Assembly (NCBI GenBank): GCA_020631735.1
Contig: CM036159.1
Coordinates: 99,335,670-99,399,669 of the forward strand
Origin: Saccharum officinarum
Lineage: Eukaryota > Streptophyta > Magnoliopsida > Poales > Poaceae
DNA length: 64,000 nt
Direction of reading: 5' to 3'
Below the pieces are notes generated by a model, which was given only the letters and a program-made list of their open reading frames with translations, had not been told where the DNA came from and did not search any database. Shown piece by piece: positions 57,684 through 64,000 of this stretch. Position 1 is the stretch's first letter, and each line of letters begins with the position of its first letter. Both the position numbers and the translations under genes were made by a program.

Positions 57684-58527
57684 CTTCTGTTTATGATCTG
57701 AACTTGAATATTATGAGCTCTGGTTTTCTGTTCATCTTTTGTAGATCAACACTGAAAATTACATTGCCCTCCCCAGTTTCCCCACTTTTTGGATGGTGGG
57801 TTAGTGTGTTAAAAAAATTGTTTGGAGATTTTATGGCAGAATACCATTTAGTCATGAAGAGACTTCTGTAACTAGATCATTTGTTTCTTTCTTTAGCAAA
57901 CTAAACATGGTCATATCTATATAAACCGTACATTTCTCACTGGCAAATACCTTCACATAGCTGGCTTTTCATACCTGAGCATCCCATAACATATAGCTGA
58001 TTGAAGAAAGTTTAAAGTTAGCTTGTTCTTCACTAAATGACGTAGTACAAAGTAAAGTGGGGCTGTCCAATGTCCATCGCTTTATATGGAAGGCTTTGGC
58101 GTGTCGTTAGTTGTTACTACATAGCATGTTATTGTTGTGTACCAGATCTTCTCTTTCTAACACAACTAATACATCATAACTCAATGAGTAATTTAAAGAT
58201 CGACTGACCACATGCCTATATCTTGTCTGCATGCAGGTCACTGCTCTTGACGAGCGGTACAAGCTGTCTGAAAGCCGTGACTATGAGGTCAAAGTCGCAT
58301 TCCTCCAGCTGGCGATCCCCACTGGTTGCAAGTGCTACTTCAACGAGGTTGAGAAATGCTTGAAGCAGGTGGGGAGGATGAAGTACCTCCGCCCGCTCTA
58401 CAGCTCACTGGCCAAGTGCTCCAGCGAGGAGAAGATGCTGGCCCAGAGGATCTTCTCGGAGGCTCAAGAGTTCTACCACCCAATAGCTCGCAGCGTCGTG
58501 GAGGCCATTTTGTCGAAGCATAGCTAA
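46044..58527 (+). CDS. LTA4H: M1 zinc aminopeptidase / leukotriene A4 hydrolase homologue
   Basis: Four exons (46044-47027, 54933-55166, 55291-55617, 58237-58527), all GT-AG, join in frame to 610 residues, the normal length of the family. Exon 1 carries the N-terminal beta domain ([15 protein letters not shown]), the exopeptidase motif GGMEN (278-282) and the zinc site HELAH (305-309) followed after 18 residues by Glu328 (NEDFWLNE), the exact HEXXH-X18-E spacing. Exon 2 has [10 protein letters not shown] with the two active-site tyrosines (388 and 393). The C-terminal helical domain (exons 3-4) ends ILSKHS. Family members cleave N-terminal residues and can have epoxide hydrolase activity; plants make no leukotriene A4, so aminopeptidase or stress-related epoxide hydrolysis is the likely role, in cytosol. 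Exon 1 is very GC-rich (grass 5' gradient). Intron 1 (7.9 kb) holds a Copia element and intron 3 an RTE LINE; no exon is damaged. Confidence 0.93.
47284..47551 (+). repeat. Direct repeat of about 105 bp
   Basis: Copies at about 47284-47390 and 47448-47551 share 'agtagctt', 'tgtatgattttgattatgga' and 'ctgaagtgtaagaaccctag' through 'ttttaccaatata', with a few substitutions and a short deletion. Both are in intron 1 of the M1 peptidase gene. Confidence 0.75.
47770..48960. other. Intron segment, possible Mutator-like remnant
   Basis: Part of intron 1 of the M1 peptidase gene. 'gctgcaaacttgccat' near 47841 is mirrored by 'agggcaagtttgctgt' near 48913, with a 'gttgcat' outer motif on each side, as in terminal inverted repeats of 'not-counted' Mutator-like elements. 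The interior shows no transposase. No target duplication was identified. Confidence 0.3.
49051..49179 (-). repeat. Copia 3' LTR with 12-bp terminal duplication
   Basis: 129 bp. Identical to the 5' LTR except that TGTTAGGGAAAG is present twice at 49051-49074. The inner side (49180-49190) is a polypurine tract, CTGCGGGAGGG on the element strand. Confidence 0.88.
49250..51025 (-). pseudogene. Copia reverse transcriptase and RNase H
   Basis: A long open frame on the minus strand with RVT_2 motifs [54 protein letters not shown] and the catalytic [13 protein letters not shown], then RNase H motifs [44 protein letters not shown] and [12 protein letters not shown]. Near 49340 a one-base loss (after SQFADI) moves the normal ending (T-K-G-L-P-S-S-x-F-x-E-F-R-S-S-L) out of frame. 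Otherwise intact, as expected of a young copy. Confidence 0.88.
50934..52800 (-). pseudogene. Copia protease and integrase
   Basis: Open minus-strand frame covering protease ([16 protein letters not shown], catalytic DSG), the GAG-pre-integrase zinc domain ([14 protein letters not shown] ... [16 protein letters not shown]) and integrase: [19 protein letters not shown] and [16 protein letters not shown] supply the D-D-E residues. The GKAERM and [17 protein letters not shown] blocks are well preserved. The frame ends at 50934 in a proline-rich linker; RT continues in another frame that overlaps it at 50934-51025, so a frameshift lies there. Confidence 0.86.
52783..54616 (-). pseudogene. Copia gag
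   Basis: Minus strand. The N-terminal part is proline/alanine-rich, followed by a helical [29 protein letters not shown] segment and [16 protein letters not shown] 62-bp tandem repeat (53639-53800) breaks the frame. Beyond it the UBN2-type capsid domain is open in the 53787-52783 frame: [71 protein letters not shown], then a Gly/Arg-rich basic tail ([18 protein letters not shown]) in place of a clear zinc knuckle. A further shift near 52800 leads to the pol frame. Confidence 0.82.
53639..53800 (-). repeat. 62-bp tandem repeat in Copia gag
   Basis: Three copies beginning 'gcacgcgccgcttctcgtac' at 53639, 53701 and 53763; units 1 and 2 are full 62-bp copies differing at two positions ('ggtgtgctg' versus 'ggcatgctg'), and unit 3 is partial. 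Because 62 is not a multiple of three, the expansion shifts the gag frame. Confidence 0.92.
54682..54798 (-). repeat. Copia 5' LTR
   Basis: 117 bp; on the element strand TGTTGGAATGTGAGTG to TTTCCCTAACA. Immediately followed on that strand by the primer-binding site TGGTATCAGCAG (plus-strand positions 54670-54681). Confidence 0.9.
54799..54878. repeat. (AT)n microsatellite
   Basis: About 80 bp of uninterrupted AT dinucleotides; the left part of the same tract, with TG repeats, is at 49016-49050. The Copia element split this tract. Confidence 0.95.
55618..56434 (+). other. Intron 3 of M1 peptidase gene, left part
   Basis: No ORF supported. Moderately AT-rich intronic sequence up to the RTE insertion. 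Confidence 0.55.
56435..57683 (+). mobile_element. RTE-type LINE, 5'-truncated copy 2
   Basis: Plus-strand relative of the copy at 20.06-21.22 kb: [20 protein letters not shown] (56492 on), [20 protein letters not shown], the [18 protein letters not shown] block, then after a frameshift near 56820-56900 the C-terminal part (56901-57440; [51 protein letters not shown]). The conserved 3' UTR 'tgtcccttta...ctatgttgttg' ends in (TTG)n at 57651-57682. It extends slightly further 5' than the other copy, in decayed sequence to about 56435. It lies in the sense direction in intron 3 of the M1 peptidase gene. Confidence 0.83.
57684..58236 (+). other. Intron 3 of M1 peptidase gene, right part
   Basis: No ORF supported; pyrimidine-rich acceptor 'cttgtctgcatgcag' ends at 58236. 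Confidence 0.55.
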
Positions 58528-58952
58528 GCAGGCCAAGACTCTTGTTTAGCAAATCCATCGTCCACGGCCTCACCCGATTCACTGTTTGGAGCAATTGAGA
58601 TCTGGTGATTGCTCAGTTGCTTCTTTCGCATAAAATTATCGTCTGCCCTGGATCTAACTTAGGAAAAACTTGGGACTTTGTACTGCATCTTGATAATATA
58701 ATATGAGGAGACTCAGAACCGTATTACCTGAGTAATGTATGTTCGGGGATTTTGCTTATATGCTTAAATGTTCTGGAATTGCAAGGCCACTCCTTCCATG
58801 CAGCTTGGGAATGATGTGAAATGGGCTCATGACGAAGTGATCATTGTGTACTGTGCTTCACCCTGCAATGCTGCACCTTTTTAAACCAGAAACAGCATCT
58901 TGTGAATGAATCTGTAAAGTGGCATGTTGGTTCAGGCAAAAAAAGAGAAGAT
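58528..58952 (+). other. 3' UTR and flank of M1 peptidase gene
   Basis: No ORF. 'gataatataatatgag' near 58691 and 'gtgaatgaatctgtaaag' near 58903 are possible polyadenylation contexts, but no single signal is decisive. Confidence 0.4.
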
Positions 58953-59024
58953 TCCGTTGCCGGGACTCGAACCCGGGTCTCTCGGGTGAGAGCCGAGTAT
59001 CCTAACCAGAGCTAGTACAACGGA
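58953..59024 (-). tRNA. tRNA-Glu(CUC): tRNA-Glu(CUC), D arm altered
   Basis: The 72-nt reverse complement folds as a cloverleaf: acceptor TCCGTTG/CAACGGA, anticodon arm CTCGG-CTCTCAC-CCGAG with anticodon CTC, variable AGACC, and a T arm containing GGTTCGAGTCC. The 5' half of the D arm reads CTAGCTCTGGTTAGGA, whereas the usual plant tRNA-Glu(CTC), from memory, has GTCTAGxTGGTTAGGA at the same length. Positions 10-17 look rearranged, and the usual D-stem pairing is weakened. It may be a functional variant or a recent pseudogene. Confidence 0.85.
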
Positions 59025-59465
59025 TGTTGATGTATGCTTCCATGTAAAGTTATATGACATATAAAACAAAACGGTAAGTCATGGTCACAGTTAGGAAGTA
59101 GGGAAGTACTCCGTACCTATCTATCCGGGTGTCCGTTCAAACATTGTCGCCTCAGACTTAGGTATTGTGTGCACGCCGAGACCGATCCCGCTGTTTCTGC
59201 CGGCTCGTGGGCCGGGTGACATCTGCTAGCTTCGGCAGAAAATGTGGCGAGAAGTTAGGGCGCGCGCGTCCCCCTAACTTCACGTACAGCCACATCACGA
59301 AATTCTAAAAATAGCAGATTTCGCCGAGAAGCATGCTTGCTGCACATATATCTCTTTCCAATCCGACCGTTGTTCGCCATTGCCGCCGACGCCGTTTCGT
59401 CCCCGGAAGCTCTCCCTGGTCACCCCTATCTTGTGGTTGTTGAGGCTTGAGAGGAGCTAGGCGGC
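59025..59465. other. Upstream region of the glycine/proline-rich gene
   Basis: Likely promoter and 5' UTR. An imperfect hairpin, 'gttagggcgcgcgcgtcccc'/'cctaac' (59256-59278), and 'tgtggc...gccaca' pairs (59243 and 59288) are visible. No clear TATA box was assigned. Confidence 0.35.
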
Positions 59466-60399
59466 ATGGGGGGCGGGAAGGACAGCCACGATCCCTCGAA
59501 CGCGGACAAGGGATTCCACGGAGGGTACCCGGGTGGATACGGCCAGTACCCCGCCGGCTACCCTGCTCCTCCACCGGGCGGCGCATACCCTCCCGGCCCC
59601 GGACAAGGGTATCCGGTGCCACCTGGTGGCTACCCTCAGCCTGGCGGGTATCCGCCGTCGCACGGCGCGTACCCTCCTGGTGCAGGCGCATATCCTCCCA
59701 CCGGATACCCCCATCAGCCGGTCTACCCACAGGCTGGTTATCCTGGTCACGGTCCACCGATGGCTGGTAATGTCCATTGATTCATCTCTTTATTAGTAAT
59801 TAATTAACTTGGTTGTTTAGGCTTTGGCATTGTTGTTGTTAGTACTATATATAAGAGACGTTGGATAGCAATAACATTCATTAGTTTAATTAGTACAAGT
59901 TGTTTCAAATATAGCAATACATTTTGTATTGAACAATTCAGGGGAGTAGATAGCTAGCTAGATCCCCACCAACAAAGGCTACAGAAACATATATATACAC
60001 ATTGTATAATGATGATACTCCTTCTGGTAATGCTGTCATTATCATGACAACAAAATCAAACTACGTTTATATATAGTTCACATTTTGTATGATACTCATA
60101 AGTGTTATCTTATCTACTGGGGTGATATGATTCAAACCATCACAATAAATTTGGCAGGTCATGGTGCTATGTATGGAGGAGGCCACGGTGCAGGGGGTTC
60201 TGGAGGCTTCGGGGCGATGTTGGCTGGAGGTGCCGCCGCATCAGCTGCGGCGTATGGAGCTCACAAGGTGTCCCACGGAGGCGGCCACGGGATGTATGGC
60301 CACGGCCACGGTCACGGCAAGTTCAAGCATGGCAAGTTCAAGCACGGCAAGTTTGGCAAGCACAAGAACAAGAAGATGTTCGGCCGCAAGTGGAAGTGA
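59466..60399 (+). CDS. Glycine/proline-rich XYPPX-repeat protein
   Basis: Two exons, 59466-59766 and 60158-60399, joined G|GT across a GT-AG intron, give 180 residues. The N-terminal half (MGGGKDSHDPSNADKGFHGG) is built from YPPx/GYPxPGGYP repeats, about 60 residues rich in Pro, Gly and Tyr. Exon 2 has a small Ala/Gly hydrophobic stretch (FGAMLAGGAAASAAAYGAHK), then His/Gly repeats GHGHGHG and the basic tail KFKHGKFKHGKFGKHKNKK. This matches plant GPRP / glycine-rich protein A3-like proteins: XYPPX domain, short hydrophobic alanine region, HGK repeats. They are small and lack a signal peptide; roles in membrane association or stress have been proposed, and function here is not shown. Confidence 0.88.
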
Positions 60400-61234
60400 T
60401 GAATGAACGGGCCGGGATAGATGAAACTAGTAGTATATATACAAACCACTACCGCAATTGACGGCTTAATTAGATTCTTGATCAGCAAACATATATTGAA
60501 TCCCGGCCGGTTATGCTAATTTGATATGAATACGGGAAGTGATTCCCTAATCTTTGTACGGATGTTGGCAGTCTGAACTTAAGCATCGAATGCGTGTTTG
60601 GCGCAAAGCAGAGCTGGTTGGCGTCTTCCTTCGCCCCGGCAGCAGACTAGCAGGTCTATCGAGCAGCAGCTTCGGTGCCCGAAAATGTAATATTACTAGC
60701 GGTAGCAGACTACTAAAGCTAGCTGCTAGCAAACGGCCCAACGCTGCGCCTCGTGCTTCAACACATGTTAGTAGATATAAAGGAGTAGAATAGAAAGGTT
60801 TTATAGTACAATATATACACTGTCATGAACTCATGATAAAGCCTGGCTTTGGTCCTGCATTGAGCTCATGCTTGATCACTGCATTGGTATTGGTACATTT
60901 TTCAATTTCTTGGGTGAATACTGTGAGGTGTTTAGCCTCGGCCTTCAGCCAATAATTATCAATATCCTAGAGTGTATATTGTGAGAGGTGCTCTTGATTA
61001 CCTAGAAAGACTGTTCAGGTTCCTTTTGTGTATAGTACATGGGGGGCATATTTTGCCATGTTGGTGGTACCCCAAACACACTTTATGCGTGGAAGTACTT
61101 TGTGTGGCAAGCATTCAGAAAAAGAATGACATAGTACTAATTTTTTTTGAGCAGCTGTGGCACTTTCATTATAGTGTAGGAAAGCAGAAAACAGTTTATA
61201 TACAATTCCAACAACAAGGAAATTAAAGAAACCA
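60400..61234. other. Intergenic DNA, no gene seen
   Basis: A 79-codon frame at 60554 has no recognisable protein character. The rest is AT-rich and leads into LINE sequence. Confidence 0.5.
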
Positions 61235-62868
61235 GGTTGGGGGACTAGTTGGAAAAGTGCTTGAAGTAGATGAGGGAACCATGTACAGATATGACTATGT
61301 TAGACTGAGGATTGCATGTCGAGATGTGTCCAGGGTACCAAAAACTGCAGAAGGGACACTGGGGTTATATATCATTAATTTTGTCTTTGAAAGAGCAGTA
61401 CCTGAAGAAAAGAGTAAAAGAACTCTCAAGAGTGGCATCAGAATCACTGAAGATGCTCCACCACCCCCCAAGAAGACTAAAGCTGATCCTCCGTCAGAAA
61501 AACCTGCTCAAGACAAAGAAAGTGAAGAAGTGGGGGGTAAGCAGACATCTGACATCAGTACTAGTAAAGGAGTTCAATGCTACTGGTCTGCCCCACCTAA
61601 GATTGATTTCAAGCGAAAGAGTCGGACTAAGCTAATGAGTGATGCACAAAAGGCCTACTTGAATGAAGATGAAGGTGATATGGGTGAGAAAGTGCATATA
61701 CATGATACTTTGGAAGACTCTGATTCTGACAGTGACTCTTTCACCATCAAAGTTCAGAAGCTGACAGGAGTTGGTGAACCTAGTAACACAAAGGCAATGA
61801 AGCTGACAGCTCGGCTAAACATGTATGGTTCATGGAAAACAGGAATGATGATATCAATTACAAGGCTATGTTTTCTGAGTCCTCAACTGATGTGTTCTGT
61901 CCCCAGACTGCTGTAGAAAGTAATGTGAACCAGGCTAAGATCAATCAGACTCCTGAAGAATTTGTTATTGATGATAATATTATACACACACAGGAAAGTG
62001 CTGACTTAGATATGACCTCACAAGAAAGAGTGGAGGAAGATCAGATTGTAATGGATAAGGAAGCAATCACAGTAGTGCCACTTGTGGGCATGGCTTGTCA
62101 GGGGGAAATAACTATTGAACATACAAGGATTGACAATGGTGTTACAGGAGTTAATCTGGATATGGTTATGGGGACCCAAGAAACTGTTGCTGATATCAAG
62201 AGCATGGCTATTCATGATGAGACTACACAAGATCAGATTGCAGCTAACCAAATCCTGAATGCTGATGACAACACTGGGATGGTGCATATTTCATCTGATG
62301 ATGATATCGTAGCTAATGATGATGACAAGAACGTGAAGGAAAGAAGAAGGAGCGAAAGGCTTAAGAAATACACTAATATTCATACCATGAACAAGGCGAC
62401 AAAGATGGCTCAGAAATGCAATCTTGAAGGTAACTCAAAAAACCAAAACTCCTTCTCCTTATTTCTATTGAGGAAATTGTTACTATTTATGCTGATATGG
62501 GTGTTATTATTAACCATGATGATTTTGATACTTTTACTCTGTTAAAGGATTTAGAACAAGCTAGGGATGATTTGTATTCCAAACAGTGTGAGCTTAAAAA
62601 ATTTTCTCAAATTGAATCAGTTGAGAATGAGTCCAATAATGTTGTTTCTTTGGAACTGGAATGGTTGCAAGATGAAAATTCTGAGATTGAGGATTTTATT
62701 CTAGTTGAATCTAGAAAGAAAAAAAGAGATAAGAGGAAAAACCTTAAGATCTCTCCGCTAAGGAGAGATCAACAGCAAGATCAAGAAGTTCCTGCTTGCA
62801 AAAAGAAAAGAGAAAGGCCTTGTAAAGCTACATCATCAAAAAAAACCAAGAACAAAAAGAAAGAATGA
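61235..62868 (+). pseudogene. LINE ORF1
   Basis: The start is VGGLVGKVLEVDEGTMYRY and YVRLRIACRDVSRVPKTAEG, the end of the DUF4283-type RNA-binding region of plant L1 ORF1, opening without a start codon, so the 5' end is missing. It continues as a Lys/Ser/Glu-rich linker, shifts frame near 61830 (to MENRNDDINYKAMFSESS) and again near 62500 (to INHDDFDTFTLLKDLEQARD), and ends with a strongly basic KKTKNKKKE at 62868. The stop overlaps the ORF2 start by four bases (ATGA). Confidence 0.68.
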
Positions 62869-64000
62869 TGACAATACAAGGGCTAGTTTGGAACTGTAGG
62901 GGTCTAAGGAAAAAAGGTGTTGCTTCTTTCTTGAAAAAACTTATTTCTCAATATCAATTCCACTTCATTGGATTACAAGAAACTTTGATCCAAAATTGTG
63001 ATGATATGATTCTTAAAAGATTTTATTATCATCAGGATTACCTTTGGCTCAATAACCCAGCCAAAGGTAGATCAGGAGGCATTTTGGTAGGGGTTAAAAA
63101 AGAGCTATATTATGTGGGTGCCTTCTCTCAAGGAGACTTCATGTTGCAGTTAAATTTGTGGGATAAATTTAACAAACTCAAGTGGAATTTACTCATTGTG
63201 TATGGTGTTGCACATGAGGAACAAAAAATGAATTTCTTGTCTGAGCTCTCTGCCTTTTGCTCTAAAAATCAAGAACCTATCTTAGTGGGTGGTGATTTCA
63301 ATATCATAAGATATGCTTTTGAAAAAACAAACCAGGTCATGTACAGAGATTCTCTGACATGTTTAACATTTTGATAAATTTCCATGAGCTCAGAGAGATT
63401 GTTATGACAGGAGGTGTATATACCTAGTCTAACAATCAAGATGATCCCACTTTGGAAAAGCTTGATAGAATCTTAGTGTCCAGAGATTGGGAAAACATCT
63501 TTCCCAACTCTATGGTTAAGAGGTTACCGAGAGAGATCTTAGATCACAACCCCCTAGTCCTGTCATCAGGTTCTGATCAAGCCATCAAGCATCTTGAATT
63601 CAGGTTCGAGCTGAGTTGGTTCACCAACCCTGATTATTTATCATCTGTTGAAAAAATTTGGAAAAAACAGTGCAATGCCAAGACAACTCTAGACAAAATC
63701 CAACAAAAGTTGAAGATACTGAAACAGTACTTCAAAGGTTAAGGATTCAATTTGCAAGGTGAATTAAAGAAGAAAAGAAAGATTATTAGTGATGAACTAA
63801 CTGAACTAGAAAAATGAAGAAGAGTTGTCTGGTCTTAGTGATGCAAAATTCTTAAGAAAAAAGAATCTGATTAAAGAAAATATGCAATTGCTAGAGCAAG
63901 AGAAAACATATTGGCGTAGCAGATGTCATGACCAATGGTTGCTGCAAGGGGATAATAACACAAGTTACTTCCATAGAATTGCTAGTGGTAGAAAAAGAAA
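62865..64000 (+). pseudogene. LINE ORF2, endonuclease part
   Basis: Starts MMTIQGLVWNCRGLRKKGV: the N-C-R-G-L motif opens the L1 endonuclease (exo-endo-phosphatase fold). FIGLQETL supplies the catalytic Glu, VGGDFNIIR the Asp/Asn pair, and LDRILVSRDW and LDHNPLVL the later catalytic Asp and His. A frameshift at about 63350 and a TAG near 63424 (where a Trp, T-W-S-N, is expected) interrupt it; the frame resumes from 63452 to 63742 and then shifts again. RT would follow beyond the window. Confidence 0.82.

Larger units (their letters stand above)
61235..64000 (+). mobile_element. L1-type LINE, 5' part, runs off window
   Basis: Plus strand, ORF1 (61235-62868, two frame breaks) followed by ORF2 (from 62865) that starts with an apurinic endonuclease domain. 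The RT domain would lie beyond 64000. Plant L1 elements have this order. Several frameshifts and stops show it is an inactive copy. Confidence 0.82.

Noticed and set aside
60554..60793. 79-codon ORF downstream of the glycine/proline-rich gene
   Set aside because: No recognisable motif, no codon-use signal and no supporting splice or regulatory context.

Overview
The window is nuclear DNA of a grass, most likely a panicoid/Andropogoneae species. The evidence is GC-rich first exons with GT-AG introns, DUF1618 and F-box genes of the kinds expanded in cereals, a Sirevirus-type Copia element with roughly 2 kb LTRs, Stowaway-like MITEs, a polyT-ended tRNA-derived SINE and 5'-truncated RTE LINEs. 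Nothing points to an organelle, a bacterium or a virus of current medical or crop relevance. The species call is inference. Two 100-N scaffold gaps lie at 3219-3318 and 42945-43044.

Layout. 1-2406 is a Ty3-gypsy LTR fragment. 3319-17462 is a nested retrotransposon block: an old minus-strand Copia copy (3977-4398 plus 14829-17462) is split by a 10.4 kb Sirevirus (4399-14828) flanked by the 5-bp duplication GAGGG, and abuts a second Sirevirus LTR of opposite orientation. 17463-21900 is AT-rich and holds LINE debris: an RNase H tail at 18.3 kb, an RTE copy at 20.06-21.22 kb, and a decayed RNase H fragment at 21.6 kb.

Genes. (1) 22150-29292: a ten-exon plastid RluB/RsuA-type pseudouridine synthase (SVR1-like), apparently intact although its introns carry a 663-bp palindromic Mutator-type MITE, a Stowaway-like MITE and a 1.76-kb short-LTR non-autonomous element. 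(2) 30381-31868: a DUF1618 gene broken by at least two frameshifts. (3) 33183-33340: an orphan terminal exon. (4) 34885-36546: the 5' end of an armadillo-repeat kinesin (ARK type), cut just after its P-loop by a gypsy element whose LTR alone is 4.1 kb. (5) 43182-44501: a single-exon F-box gene. (6) 46044-58527: a complete four-exon M1 aminopeptidase / leukotriene A4 hydrolase homologue, stretched to 12.5 kb by a very young Copia element in intron 1 and an RTE LINE in intron 3. (7) 58953-59024: a tRNA-Glu(CUC) with an altered D arm. (8) 59466-60399: a two-exon glycine/proline-rich XYPPX protein. (9) 61235-64000: the 5' part of an L1-type LINE running off the window.

The genes are not an operon or functional cluster; they are unrelated housekeeping and lineage-expanded genes separated by transposons. 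I found no convincing new biological system. The most useful observations are the kinesin disruption coupled to an assembly gap, the transcribed long hairpin in the pseudouridine synthase intron, the GC-AG intron, the frame-breaking 62-bp tandem duplication in the young Copia gag, and the several insertions whose target-site duplications can be read directly.
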